Shown here: positions 44,943-54,562 of the stretch, one piece after another
Position numbering within the stretch: position 1 is the first letter of the stretch
Layout: the number at the start of each line of letters is the position of its first letter
Source of the DNA: Hyphomicrobiales bacterium
GTDB lineage: Bacteria > Pseudomonadota > Alphaproteobacteria > Rhizobiales > Rhizobiaceae
Direction of reading: 5' to 3'
Assembly (NCBI GenBank): GCA_900473915.1
Contig: UCNG01000011.1
Location: 146,542-210,541, forward strand
Length of the DNA stretch: 64,000 bases
Program-made: the position numbers and the translations under genes
Notes under the pieces: model-generated
What the model saw: only the letters and a program-made list of their open reading frames with translations
Told to the model about the DNA's origin: nothing
The model's database searches: none

Positions 44943-46766
44943 ATGAAAACCGTTCGATTGACCGCCGCGCAGGCATTGGTGCGCTATCTCGCAAACCAGA
45001 TGACGCCGGATGGCGAGACTTTTATCGCAGGCGTTTGGGCGATTTTCGGCCACGGCAATGTGGCTGGGCTTGGTGAGGCGCTCCATGGGATTCGCGAAAA
45101 ACTACCCACATGGCGCGGGCATAATGAACAGACCATGGCTCACGCAGCCATTGCCTATACCAAGCAGCTTGGCCGCAAGCGCGCTTGCGCCGTCACCTCC
45201 TCCATCGGCCCCGGCGCAACAAATATGATCACGGCAGCGGCCCTCGCCCATGTAAACCGCCTGCCAGTTCTCCTCATCCCCGGCGATGTCTTTGCCAATC
45301 GTGGGCCTGATCCCGTCTTGCAGCAGATCGAAGACTTTAACGACGGCACAATGACCGTGAATGACTGTTTTCGTCCGGTCAGCCGCTATTTCGACAGGAT
45401 CACCCGGCCCGAACAACTTCTCACCGCCCTGCCTCGCGCCTTCCGCACGATGACCGATCCCGCTGATTGCGGACCGGTCACGCTTGCCTTTTGTCAGGAT
45501 GTGCAGACAGAAGCCTATGACTGGCCGGAAGAGTTCTTTGAACCAAAAGTCTGGCATTGGCGCCGCCCACCGCCGGATGAAAATGAACTGCATACCGCAG
45601 CGGCGGCAATCAAGGCAGCGCTCAAGCCCGTTATCGTTGCAGGCGGTGGGGTTCATTACTCCGGTGCTCACGAGGCGTTGCGCAATTTTGCCGAAGCGCA
45701 CGGCATTCCGGTGATCGAAACGCAGGCGGGTAAGTCGGCCCTGCCTTGGGATCATCCGCTCAACTTCGGCCCGGTTGGCGTGACCGGAGCGGATAGCGCC
45801 AATGCTATCGCGGCAGAAGCTGATCTCGTGATCGGCGTTGGCACCCGCTTTCAGGACTTCACCACCGGATCCTGGGCGCTGTTCAAGCATCCGGGACGCA
45901 AGCTGCTTTCACTCAATGTCCAGCCCTACGACAGCACCAAACACAATTCACTGCCATTGGTTGCCGATGCAAAGATTGGCCTCGAAGCTCTTTCAAAAGC
46001 GATCGGCAGCTACAAACGCCAGCCGGCGGATGCCGCTTTGAAAGAGAAATGGTTTGCGTCGGCAGACCGGTTTACTGCTGCCCCCAGCGATGGCAACGCG
46101 CTTGCAACCGATATGCAGGTGATCGGCGCGGTGCAGCGTCAGGCACGACAGAACACCGTCGTCATGTGCGCGGCTGGCACAATGCCCGGAGAATTGCATC
46201 AACTCTGGAAGGCCGGTCGCCCCATGTCCTATCACATGGAATACGGCTTTTCCTGCATGGGCTACGAAATCGCTGGCGGCCTTGGCATCAAGATGGCCGA
46301 ACCGGATCGGGACGTCATCGTGATGGTCGGCGACGGATCTTACATGATGGCCAATTCCGAACTCGCCACCGCCGTCATGATGGGACAGAAGATTACGGTC
46401 GTTATTACCGACAATCGCGGTTTCGGCTGCATCAACCGGCTGCAAATGGCGACCGGCGGCGCTGAGTTCAACAATCTGCTCGACCATTCGAGCCATGTGA
46501 ACCCATCTCACATCGATTTCGCGGCCCACGCCGGGGCCATGGGTGCAGATACGAAGAAAGTAGCTTCCATCCGCGAGCTTGAAGAAGCTTTGGCGGAAAC
46601 CCGCAACAGTGTGCGCACCACCGTCATCATTATCGATACCGACCCCTATTCAACGCCAGAAACGGGTGGATGGTGGTGGGATGTCGCGGTGCCGGAAGTC
46701 TCCGAGCGCGAGCAGGTGCGCGCCGCGCGCAAAAATTATGAAGCCAAGCTCAAAGAAAGAAACTGA
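44943..46766 (+). CDS. iolD: 3D-(3,5/4)-trihydroxycyclohexane-1,2-dione hydrolase
   Basis: This 607-residue ThDP-dependent enzyme opens the ring of the IolE product. The ATG at 44943 has GGAGGAG 2 bases upstream. ThDP-family motifs are present: the N-terminal glutamate region with HNEQTMAHAAIAYTKQL, the central RFQDFTTGSWALF, and the pyrophosphate motif VGDGSYMMANSELATAVMMG with the following DNRGFGCINR near residues 460-500. It begins 32 bp after iolC and ends 3 bp before iolE. Confidence 0.96.
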   Translation: MKTVRLTAAQALVRYLANQMTPDGETFIAGVWAIFGHGNVAGLGEALHGIREKLPTWRGHNEQTMAHAAIAYTKQLGRKRACAVTSSIGPGATNMITAAALAHVNRLPVLLIPGDVFANRGPDPVLQQIEDFNDGTMTVNDCFRPVSRYFDRITRPEQLLTALPRAFRTMTDPADCGPVTLAFCQDVQTEAYDWPEEFFEPKVWHWRRPPPDENELHTAAAAIKAALKPVIVAGGGVHYSGAHEALRNFAEAHGIPVIETQAGKSALPWDHPLNFGPVGVTGADSANAIAAEADLVIGVGTRFQDFTTGSWALFKHPGRKLLSLNVQPYDSTKHNSLPLVADAKIGLEALSKAIGSYKRQPADAALKEKWFASADRFTAAPSDGNALATDMQVIGAVQRQARQNTVVMCAAGTMPGELHQLWKAGRPMSYHMEYGFSCMGYEIAGGLGIKMAEPDRDVIVMVGDGSYMMANSELATAVMMGQKITVVITDNRGFGCINRLQMATGGAEFNNLLDHSSHVNPSHIDFAAHAGAMGADTKKVASIRELEEALAETRNSVRTTVIIIDTDPYSTPETGGWWWDVAVPEVSEREQVRAARKNYEAKLKERN

Positions 46767-46769
46767 CCG

Positions 46770-47672
46770 ATGATCCTCTATGGCACCAATCCTATTGCCT
46801 GGTCGAACGACGATGATCGCAGCCTCGGCGCGCATATCACGCTGGATCAATGTCTCGATGAAACCGCCGAAATCGGCTTTGACGGGATCGAAAAAGGTCA
46901 CAAATTTCCGCAGGAACCGTCTGCGCTCAAAGCAGTGCTCGAACCTCGTAATCTTCGTTATGTGTCGGGCTGGCATTCGCTCAACCTGCTGGTGAATTCG
47001 GTGGAAGATGAAAAGAACGCGATACAGCCAGCGCTCGATCTTCTGAAGGCAATGGGCTCGACGGTCATCATCGTTTGCGAAACCTCGAACGCCATTCACG
47101 GCGACAACGACAAGCCGCTATCCGAGCGTCCGGTGCTGGAAGAAGCGCGCTGGGAAGAATTCGGCGCGGGCGTAGAAGCACTCGCTGAATATGCCGCCCA
47201 GCAAGGAATAGCTCTTGTCTATCATCATCACATGGGAACGGTGGTGCAGAGCGAGGATGAGATTGATCTTCTGATGCATCATACGGGACCGCATACAAAG
47301 CTTCTTCTCGATACCGGTCACTGCCTGTTCGGTGGTGGCGACCCGGAACGGGTTGCGAAAAAGCATATGGATCGCGTCGGGCATATCCATGCCAAGAACG
47401 TTCGTCCGGCGATAGCCGCCGAAGTACGCGACCAAAGCCTGTCGTTTCTGGAAGGTGTCCGTCGCGGTGTCTTTACAGTTCCTGGCGATAAGGAAGGCGG
47501 CGTCGACTTCGTGCCTGTACTGAAAGTTGCCGCTGAAAGTGGCTATCAAGGTTGGCTGGTGATCGAAGCCGAGCAAGATCCAGATGTTCGTAATCCATAT
47601 CAATATCAGTCACTTGGGTTGAAATCGCTGAAATCATTCGCACGCGAAGCAGGACTCGATAAAGGAGACTGA
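46770..47672 (+). CDS. iolE: Inosose dehydratase
   Basis: This 300-residue TIM-barrel enzyme of the xylose-isomerase-like AP-endonuclease-2 family dehydrates 2-keto-myo-inositol. Characteristic stretches: [12 protein letters not shown] at the start, [55 protein letters not shown] and [11 protein letters not shown]. These include the expected metal ligands (Glu, Asp, His, Glu). It starts 3 bp after the iolD stop and 3 bp separate it from iolB. Confidence 0.96.
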   Translation: MILYGTNPIAWSNDDDRSLGAHITLDQCLDETAEIGFDGIEKGHKFPQEPSALKAVLEPRNLRYVSGWHSLNLLVNSVEDEKNAIQPALDLLKAMGSTVIIVCETSNAIHGDNDKPLSERPVLEEARWEEFGAGVEALAEYAAQQGIALVYHHHMGTVVQSEDEIDLLMHHTGPHTKLLLDTGHCLFGGGDPERVAKKHMDRVGHIHAKNVRPAIAAEVRDQSLSFLEGVRRGVFTVPGDKEGGVDFVPVLKVAAESGYQGWLVIEAEQDPDVRNPYQYQSLGLKSLKSFAREAGLDKGD

Positions 47673-47675
47673 GAC

Positions 47676-48485
47676 ATGGCCAATCTGTTGCGCAAGCCCA
47701 ACGGCGCGCATGGCAAGGTTCACGACATTACCCCGGAAAGCGCCGAATGGGGCTATGTCGGGTTCGGACTTTATCGCCTGAAGGCTGGTGAAAGCGCTTC
47801 GGAAAAGACAGGCTCGACCGAGGTAATCCTCGTTCTTGTGGAAGGCAAGGCGAAGATTTCGGCTTCCGGCGAGGATTTCGGTGAGATGGGCGAACGCATG
47901 AATGTGTTCGATAAACTGCCGCCACACTGCCTCTATGTGCCTGCTGAAAGCGACTGGCATGCGACCGCCACAACAGATTGTGTCCTGGCCGTATGTACCG
48001 CGCCAGGTAAGCCGGGCCGCAAGGCACAGAAGCTTGGACCGACAGGCCTGTCGCTGGAACAACGCGGAACAGGCGCTAACAGCCGTTTCATCCATAATAT
48101 AGCAATGGAAGGCCGCGATGTTGCCGACAGCCTTCTTGTTACCGAGGTCTTCACCCCGCAGGGTAACTGGTCATCCTATCCGCCCCACAGACATGACGAA
48201 GACAATTTTCCGGATATGACCTATCTGGAAGAGACCTATTATCACCGCCTCAATCCGGCCCAAGGTTTTGGCTTCCAGCGTGTTTTCACTGAGGACGGAA
48301 GCCTTGATGAAACAATGGCGGTCGCGGATGGAGATGTCGTTCTTGTGCCAAAAGGCCATCATCCATGTGGCGCTCCCTATGGCTATGAGATGTATTATCT
48401 CAACGTGATGGCCGGTCCGTTGCGCAAATGGCGGTTCAAGAACCACCCCGATCACGACTGGATCTTCAAACGCGACAATCCCTGA
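47676..48485 (+). CDS. iolB: 5-deoxy-glucuronate isomerase
   Basis: This 269-residue bicupin enzyme converts 5-deoxy-glucuronate to 2-deoxy-5-keto-gluconate. The C-terminal cupin metal site is visible in SSYPPHRHDEDNFPDMTYLEETYYHR and the later KGHHPCGAPYGYEMYYLNVMAG. It is the last gene of the iolCDEB set. iolA (methylmalonate-semialdehyde dehydrogenase) is not in the window and must be elsewhere. Confidence 0.96.
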   Translation: MANLLRKPNGAHGKVHDITPESAEWGYVGFGLYRLKAGESASEKTGSTEVILVLVEGKAKISASGEDFGEMGERMNVFDKLPPHCLYVPAESDWHATATTDCVLAVCTAPGKPGRKAQKLGPTGLSLEQRGTGANSRFIHNIAMEGRDVADSLLVTEVFTPQGNWSSYPPHRHDEDNFPDMTYLEETYYHRLNPAQGFGFQRVFTEDGSLDETMAVADGDVVLVPKGHHPCGAPYGYEMYYLNVMAGPLRKWRFKNHPDHDWIFKRDNP

Positions 48486-48562
48486 CCCAGCCTGACCTGA
48501 GTTTGGAGCAACTTGTCGGCAGGTCTGTAGAGGGCTTGCCGATTTTACTGGGGGAGAACCAA

Positions 48563-49006
48563 TTGAGCGAGCGTGTGCGCTTTCAGCTTTCGTCTGCGGT
48601 TTTTATCATTCTGACACGTGGACGAGAAATCTGCATGTTGCGGCGAAAAACAACTGGTTGGATGGACGGTTCGTTCAGCATTCCAGCCGGAGGACTGGAG
48701 GCAGGCGAAACAATACGCTTAGCAGCGGCACGCGAAGCGTACGAAGAGATCGGCATAACTATAGCGCCAGAAACCCTGCAACCCGTCCATACACTACATA
48801 GCTTGACTGCTGGCAACCAGTGGCTCGGCCATTTCTTCCGTGCTGAAGAATGGATCGGCACACCTACCCTATGCGAACCTGACAAGCATGCCGACCTGGA
48901 ATGGAGAACTCTGGACAATCTGCCAGAGACTACCATTCCGTACGTTCGGCAAGCACTCCTCTGCTCCGCCCGAGGCGAACTCTATTCAGAATATGGATGG
49001 GAGTAA
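48563..49006 (+). CDS. NUDIX hydrolase
   Basis: From a TTG at 48563 with GGGGGAG 6 bases upstream the protein has 147 residues. The open frame upstream overlaps iolB and is not needed. The Nudix box GGLEAGETIRLAAAREAYEEIGI near residue 50 has all catalytic positions (G x5 E x7 REuxEExGu). It hydrolyses a nucleoside diphosphate linked to some group; the substrate is unknown. It lies 77 bp after iolB and converges on the phosphatase gene with a 20-bp gap. Confidence 0.85.
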   Translation: MSERVRFQLSSAVFIILTRGREICMLRRKTTGWMDGSFSIPAGGLEAGETIRLAAAREAYEEIGITIAPETLQPVHTLHSLTAGNQWLGHFFRAEEWIGTPTLCEPDKHADLEWRTLDNLPETTIPYVRQALLCSARGELYSEYGWE

Positions 49007-49026
49007 AATTCCGAAGAGATCGCCTC

Positions 49027-49827
49027 CTATAGACGGGCCACTTTCTTGAGATCATCGATCGCACCAGGCGCTGCCACGAAAACCTTGTTACCCTTGGTGA
49101 GTTTTTCTCCGTCGACAGGAAAAGGATGCGCATAACCGCCCGCCTCGCGCACGAGACAAAAGCCCGCCATGCAATCCCAGGCATGCATATAAGGCTCATA
49201 ATATCCGACGAGCCTGCCCGCTGCGACGTAAGCAATCATCAACGCACCGGAACCATTGCGGATAAAGGTTCCGCCCGCCTCAAGCAGGTCTTCCACGATT
49301 TTTGCCACGACTTGCGGCGTAACATAGTTGTTGGCACCGATACCTGTCACCGAATTGCGGATCGTGCGGCTCGGATCGAGAACCAGCTTCTTTCCATCAA
49401 GTGTAGCGCCCAGACCTTTGGCTGAAGCGTAGAGCTCGTCAAAACACGGGGCCTGGATTACGCCGATGACGGGCTCCCCTTCTTTCAGAACGGCAATTGA
49501 AACGCACCAATTCGGCATGCCGTTGACGAAAGGACTGGTGCCATCAATGGGATCAACGACCCAGGTGTAACCTGACGTGCCTTCGTTCAACCCGTATTCC
49601 TCTCCCAGAAAACCGTCTTGAGGAAACGTTTCCGACACGCGAGCGCGGATAAGCTGCTCGACGTCCCTGTCGGCAATCGATACCACATCCTGCGGATCGC
49701 GCTTGGTTTCGATAACCAGCGTTTCACGCTGATTAAAATAGTCGAGCGCTTTGGCGCCCGCCTCGCGCGCGATTTTTTCGGCCAGCGCCAGCCGCGCTTC
49801 CAGTTCCTGTCGGGGATGAGAAGTCAT
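49027..49827 (-). CDS. Inositol-monophosphatase-family phosphatase
   Basis: This 266-residue Mg2+-dependent phosphatase has the family motifs intact: LGEEYG (motif A Glu), WVVDPIDGTSPFVNG (metal-binding Asp pair) and the second motif AWDCMAGFCLVREAGG. Substrates in the family include myo-inositol-1-P, histidinol-P, sugar phosphates and PAP. It is the last gene of the AfuABC-like transport operon (45 bp after the ATPase), not part of the convergent iol operon. That position suggests it dephosphorylates an imported phosphorylated compound, which is inference. Confidence 0.9.
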   Translation of the reverse strand: MTSHPRQELEARLALAEKIAREAGAKALDYFNQRETLVIETKRDPQDVVSIADRDVEQLIRARVSETFPQDGFLGEEYGLNEGTSGYTWVVDPIDGTSPFVNGMPNWCVSIAVLKEGEPVIGVIQAPCFDELYASAKGLGATLDGKKLVLDPSRTIRNSVTGIGANNYVTPQVVAKIVEDLLEAGGTFIRNGSGALMIAYVAAGRLVGYYEPYMHAWDCMAGFCLVREAGGYAHPFPVDGEKLTKGNKVFVAAPGAIDDLKKVARL

Positions 49828-49872
49828 GATGATTTTCCGGTAAGAGTTGGTAACGGCACGACGCTTCTGCGC

Positions 49873-50934
49873 CTAATGATTGATTAAGGCAAGGCCGCGG
49901 GTTTTGAACTCAATGGAGACGTCGGTTTGTGGTGGCAGCGCCTCTTCGACCGCCGGATCGACAATGAAAAGCTTGCCGTGTTCGGTCTCGATTTCATACT
50001 CGATATGATCTCCGAGATAGGCTGAATGTGCAACACGTCCGGGGAAACCGCCATTGGTTTTTGGTTGCAGCGTCACAGCGTTAGGACGAATTGCAAGCTG
50101 TGCCGGTCCGGGTCTGGCATTGCGTGCGGCAATCCGGTGGGTCAGACCGCCGACACGAATAACGGCCTTGGCGCCGTCCGCCGTCATCACCTCACATGGA
50201 ACGACATTCGCTTCTCCCATGAAATCCGCGATAAAAGCTGATGCCGGTGCCTCATAGAGATCACGGGGACTTCCCTTCTGTGCGATATTGCCCTCCTTCA
50301 TGACGATGATTGTGTCGGAGACGGCCAGCGCCTCGTCCTGATCATGCGTCACATAGACGGCCGTAAAACCGAGCCGTTGCTGCAACTCGCGAATTTCAGT
50401 ACGCACCCGACGACGCAAGCGAGCGTCGAGATTAGAGAGTGGCTCATCCAGAAGCAGAACCTGCGGTTCTAGTACGAGAGCGCGGGCCACCGCGACGCGC
50501 TGCTGCTGGCCGCCCGACAATTCCGCCGGCAGGCGGTGCCCCATTCCTGCAAGACCAACGAGCTTCAGCCCTTCTTCTGCACGTTCGCGCGCTTCGGTCT
50601 TCTTCAAGCCAGAGGATTCCAGCCCATAGGCCACGTTGTCCAGCGAACTCATATGCGGAAAGAGCGCGTAGGACTGGAAGACCATAGACACATCACGCTC
50701 ATTGGCCGGCAGATTGGTCACATCCTTGCCGCCAATCAGGATACGGCCAGACGTAGGATGTTCGAGCCCGGCCAGCAACCGCAAGGTTGTCGTCTTGCCG
50801 CAACCGGATGGCCCAAGGAGCGTCACCAGCGTTCCCGGCTCGACGGTCAGTGACAGATCAGGCAAGGCGGTGAAATTACCGAATTTCTTGGTGACATTCT
50901 CAAATGTAACGGAGCCGGGACGGATCGCAGTCAT
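49873..50934 (-). CDS. ABC transporter ATP-binding protein (AfuC/FbpC/PotA type)
   Basis: This 353-residue ATPase has Walker A GPSGCGKTT at about 39-47, RDVSMVFQSYALFPH, signature LSGGQQQR, Walker B VLLLDEPLSNLD, H-loop VTHDQDEA and a C-terminal TOBE domain (AIRPNAVTLQ). Its start overlaps the permease stop by ATGA. It energises the 741-residue double permease encoded directly upstream. Databases often label such genes ferric-iron transport, but see the binding protein at 53306. Confidence 0.93.
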   Translation of the reverse strand: MTAIRPGSVTFENVTKKFGNFTALPDLSLTVEPGTLVTLLGPSGCGKTTTLRLLAGLEHPTSGRILIGGKDVTNLPANERDVSMVFQSYALFPHMSSLDNVAYGLESSGLKKTEARERAEEGLKLVGLAGMGHRLPAELSGGQQQRVAVARALVLEPQVLLLDEPLSNLDARLRRRVRTEIRELQQRLGFTAVYVTHDQDEALAVSDTIIVMKEGNIAQKGSPRDLYEAPASAFIADFMGEANVVPCEVMTADGAKAVIRVGGLTHRIAARNARPGPAQLAIRPNAVTLQPKTNGGFPGRVAHSAYLGDHIEYEIETEHGKLFIVDPAVEEALPPQTDVSIEFKTRGLALINH

Positions 50935-53156
50935 GCGGTTTTCTCCTGACGAACAGTTTTAATGGGTGTGGCAGCAGCGACACGGTTTTCGCGCCTGAGC
51001 TTGCGTTCACCCACGAGAAGCTGGAAGCCTGTAATGACGACGATCATCACGACAATCAGCATCGATGAATAGGCGATAGCCACGCCGAACTCACCGTTTT
51101 CGACCAGACCGACGATATAGGACGTCGCCATGTTGTACTGCGCCGACACAAGGAAAATCACCGCGCTGATGGACGTGATGGCGCGCACAAAAGAATAAAC
51201 CAGCGCTGCCGTGATCGCCGGACGCAGCAACGGAAGAATGACCTTGCGGATTGTGCGGAAACTGTTCGCCCGCAACGTCAGGGAAGCTTCATCAAGGCTT
51301 TTGTCGAGCTGGCTCATGGCTGCAATCCCGCCCCGCACGCCCACCGGCATGTTGCGAAACACAAAACATGCAATCAGGACCAGCGCCGTGCCTGTCATTT
51401 CAAGCGGTGGCAGGTTGAACGCCATGATATAGCTGACACCGATGACCGTTCCTGGAATGGCGAAGCTCAACATCAGGGCAAATTCGAAGACATTACGCCC
51501 GACGAAACGCTGGCGAACAATCAGATAAGCTGTCAGCAAACCCACCGCCGCAGTCAGCGGCGCTGAGAGCAGCGAAATTTCCATGGTTGTCCAGAACGAG
51601 TTCCATGCCACGCCGGTCCATGCGATACCGTTTTCGGTCCAGTTGACGGAGAATGCACGCGCGTAATGCTCAACCGTCAGTGTATTGTCTAGCCCCCACT
51701 GCCGTACGAAACCGCCAATAAGGATCATCGCATAAACAACGATAGTGAAAATCATCCACGGGATGACAAGGGCATAAACGCCGATCTTCAACCCTTTTGG
51801 CAGCCCGGCATGCATGCCAGAATCGCCCTTGCCGGTCACCGTCGCAAAATTCTTGCCCGAGAGCCATACGCGCTGGATAAGAAATGCAGTCAGTGTGAAA
51901 CAGAGCAGCACGATAGCGAGAACCGCCGCACGGGAAGGATCGTTCTGTGCGCCCACCACGGCAAAGAATATTTCAGTCGAAAGCACACCATTGCTGCCTC
52001 CGAGCACCATCGGATTGCCGAAATCCGCCATGCTTTCAATGAAAGCGATGAGAAATGCGTTGGCAAGGCCTGGCGCCATCAGTGGCAGAGAAACCCTGCG
52101 AAAAGTCCGCCAGCGATCGGCGCGCAAAGTCTGCGATGCCTCTTCCATCGAGGGTGACACGCCTTCCACAACGCCGATAAGCACGAGGAACGAAATCGGT
52201 GTGAAAGACAGAACCTGTGCAATCCATATGCCCGTCAGCCCATAGAGCCACCGTCCCGGTTCTACGCCGAATATATTGGAAATCTGTTCCGTCACCACAC
52301 CTGCGCGACCAAAAAGCAAAGTCAATGCAAGGCCGACAACGAAAGGCGGTGTGATAATCGGCAATATGGTAAGAAGTCGGAGGCCTTTCTTGAAAGGGCA
52401 ACCTGTGCGGGTTGCGACAAGGGCAAAGGCAAGCCCCAACACAGTCGACCCCGTCGCGGTCATCAGCGCCAGCCACAATGTGCGCCACGCAACGCCACAT
52501 CGTCCTTCACCCACAACACAGGCTAGGCTCCAGATCGAAGAATCCTGGATATTACCTATGAAACCATCTGGCTTGAACGAACCGTCGAAATCCTGCACCG
52601 ACCCGACAAACATGCTGAAAACAGGATAGAAGACAAATACAGCCACCAGTGCGATAAGCAGAGTAATGGACGAGACAACAAAAGCGTCTCCTTTCATCAC
52701 GCCGCGTTCCGCGACACCAAACGCAAAAATGAGTAGGAAACAAAGGCCCGTCAGTATCGCCCCTGCCCCAAAGGCTGGCTGACCATCGGCAAGTGCGCCA
52801 AACAGTTTCTCGCTGATCGTCCAGTTCCAGCCCAAGAATCCGATGGCCAATCCTTGCAGGCTCAAAAAAAGCAAACCGAGAAGGCTCGCGCAGATCATGG
52901 CCCCACTGCGACGTTCAACCGGGAGCAGAAAGCGGGAAGCAGCACAGACTAACATGAATACAGCGACAGCCCCCAGCCACGGGCGTCCGAAAAAGAATAT
53001 CTGCCACAGGCCGGGTGCAGTTGCCCCATCGCCGAACATTCCGTCCAGCCAGCCGAAACTCAGAAAACCGTCCTCCACGCGATACCACGGCAACAAGACA
53101 AATGCCGCAAGCGCAAGTGCCAGAACGATATCCAGTCTGCGATTATGCTGTTTCAT
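50931..53156 (-). CDS. Large two-domain ABC permease (AfuB-like)
   Basis: This 741-residue integral membrane protein carries two permease domains, with EAA loops near residue 370 (MEEASQTLRADRWRTFRRVSLP) and 640 (LDEASLTLRANSFRTIRKVILP). An N-terminal block of about 200 residues adds four to five extra helices. The extended N-terminus distinguishes it from the FbpB-type protein at 27.7 kb and is seen in AfuB-like transporters. It overlaps the ATPase gene by 4 bp. Confidence 0.92.
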   Translation of the reverse strand: MKQHNRRLDIVLALALAAFVLLPWYRVEDGFLSFGWLDGMFGDGATAPGLWQIFFFGRPWLGAVAVFMLVCAASRFLLPVERRSGAMICASLLGLLFLSLQGLAIGFLGWNWTISEKLFGALADGQPAFGAGAILTGLCFLLIFAFGVAERGVMKGDAFVVSSITLLIALVAVFVFYPVFSMFVGSVQDFDGSFKPDGFIGNIQDSSIWSLACVVGEGRCGVAWRTLWLALMTATGSTVLGLAFALVATRTGCPFKKGLRLLTILPIITPPFVVGLALTLLFGRAGVVTEQISNIFGVEPGRWLYGLTGIWIAQVLSFTPISFLVLIGVVEGVSPSMEEASQTLRADRWRTFRRVSLPLMAPGLANAFLIAFIESMADFGNPMVLGGSNGVLSTEIFFAVVGAQNDPSRAAVLAIVLLCFTLTAFLIQRVWLSGKNFATVTGKGDSGMHAGLPKGLKIGVYALVIPWMIFTIVVYAMILIGGFVRQWGLDNTLTVEHYARAFSVNWTENGIAWTGVAWNSFWTTMEISLLSAPLTAAVGLLTAYLIVRQRFVGRNVFEFALMLSFAIPGTVIGVSYIMAFNLPPLEMTGTALVLIACFVFRNMPVGVRGGIAAMSQLDKSLDEASLTLRANSFRTIRKVILPLLRPAITAALVYSFVRAITSISAVIFLVSAQYNMATSYIVGLVENGEFGVAIAYSSMLIVVMIVVITGFQLLVGERKLRRENRVAAATPIKTVRQEKTA

Positions 53157-53305
53157 GGATGTCCGCGTCCCTCCAGATCGGGGATTTCCAAGGAATGGCT
53201 ACAGGCTCCGGCTTATTTTAGGAGTAGCGCTACCCTGCTCCGCCATTCGGAACAGGTGCGACGCATAACAGGAGCGGCGCACCCGGATTTCTGGCCGTTG
53301 AAAGA

Positions 53306-54331
53306 TCAGTTGGCGTGCGCGCCGATCTCCTTGTCCCAGCGCTCAAGCAATTCCTTGCGCTTGGCCGGTTCGCCATAGGTCTTGAAGTCATAATCGATCA
53401 GCTTGATATCTTCGAAGCGCGGGGATTCCTTTGGAACCTCGGCCGATTTGTTCGACGGCAACTGGAAGGACTTCGCATCCTTCATATGCGACTGCACTTC
53501 TGCTGTCAGCGCCCAGTCGTACCACTTCTTGGCATTTTCGAGATTCTTGGCGCCCTTGACGATCGACATGGAGCCGATCTCGTAACCCGTGCCTTCACAT
53601 GGAGCAACCGACTTGACCGGGAAGCCTTCCGCCGTCATCGACACCGCATCATGCATAAAGACGATCCCGATCCCGGTTTCGCCGCGCGCGGCGGATTTGA
53701 CCGGAGCCGAGCCGGATTTGGTGTATTGCGATACATTCTCGTTGAGCTTCTTCAGATATTCATAGGCCTTATCTTCGCCCATGATCTGCACGAGCGTAGC
53801 CAGCGCCGTGTAGGCCGTGCCCGAAGAGTTCGGGTTGGCCATCTGGATTTCGCCCTTATAGGAAGGGTCCAGAAGATCGGCCCAGCATTTCGGCTCTTTC
53901 AGGTTTTTCTTGGCCAGAATTTCAGTATTGTAACCCCAACCAAGCGCACCGGCATAAACACCAACCGTGCGGAATCCGGAGCTTTCGGCCTGCTTCTTGG
54001 CCCAATCATTCAACTGGTCGAGCATGGGCGATTTATATTCGAGCGTAAGTCCCTCAGCCGCAGCCTGTAGATGTGGATCGCCGGTGCCAGCCCACCAGAT
54101 ATCCGTCTTTGGATTACGCGCTTCGGCCCTTACCTTGGCATAAGTTTCGCCAGAAGAAAGCCGCACCATGTTGACCTTGATGCCGGTATCCTTCTCGAAC
54201 ATGTTCTTCATCTGCTCGCAGATAACCACATCCGCAGAACAAATGAGATTGAGATTGCCTGCGGCCTGCGCAGAAAAAGCAAATGAAGATACGCCAGCGG
54301 ACAGCGCCGCAACCAGAAATGCCGAACGCAT
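53306..54331 (-). CDS. AfuA-like periplasmic binding protein (probably phosphorylated-sugar, not ferric)
   Basis: From the ATG at 54331 (GGGAGG 6 bases upstream) the protein has 341 residues with a signal peptide ending AQAA. The fold resembles ferric-binding proteins, but the iron-coordinating double tyrosine is absent. Instead it has VRLSSGETYAKVRAEARNPK, DIWWAGTGDPHLQAA and GIGIVFMHDAVSMTAEGF, where the His-Asp pair and a later Glu (CEGTGYEIGS) match the sugar-phosphate-contact residues I remember for AfuA of Actinobacillus. The ligand is therefore more likely a hexose phosphate than iron. Confidence 0.85.
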   Translation of the reverse strand: MRSAFLVAALSAGVSSFAFSAQAAGNLNLICSADVVICEQMKNMFEKDTGIKVNMVRLSSGETYAKVRAEARNPKTDIWWAGTGDPHLQAAAEGLTLEYKSPMLDQLNDWAKKQAESSGFRTVGVYAGALGWGYNTEILAKKNLKEPKCWADLLDPSYKGEIQMANPNSSGTAYTALATLVQIMGEDKAYEYLKKLNENVSQYTKSGSAPVKSAARGETGIGIVFMHDAVSMTAEGFPVKSVAPCEGTGYEIGSMSIVKGAKNLENAKKWYDWALTAEVQSHMKDAKSFQLPSNKSAEVPKESPRFEDIKLIDYDFKTYGEPAKRKELLERWDKEIGAHAN

Positions 54332-54510
54332 TGTTTTCCTCCCTTTATACGGCGCCTCCACGCCGACGCTTTTGCAAGCGTGTGCACAGTCTTTGCCTTT
54401 TATGAAAGCCTGTCAATGCCTTTGTAAATTTTATTCTGAAATTATAAAAAATAATTCAATCATTCTGTTTTGAACCGTCATTTGCACAGCCATGCAAATT
54501 TTTACAGGCA

Positions 54511-54540
54511 AAAGAAAAAGGCGACCGAAGCCGCCTTTCT
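54511..54540 (-). terminator. Terminator after putA
   Basis: AAAGGCG (54517-54523) pairs with CGCCTTT (54532-54538) across a short internal loop with CGAA at the tip, followed on the minus strand by TTCTTTT. It lies about 25 bp after the putA stop. Confidence 0.8.
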
Positions 54541-54562
54541 GCTCTTTCCGATGCCTATGCGA

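Noticed and set aside
49027-49827. Phosphatase as part of the inositol catabolic pathway
   Set aside because: It is on the opposite strand from iolCDEB and is co-oriented, with a 45-bp gap, with the AfuABC-like operon; the iol pathway needs no monophosphatase.
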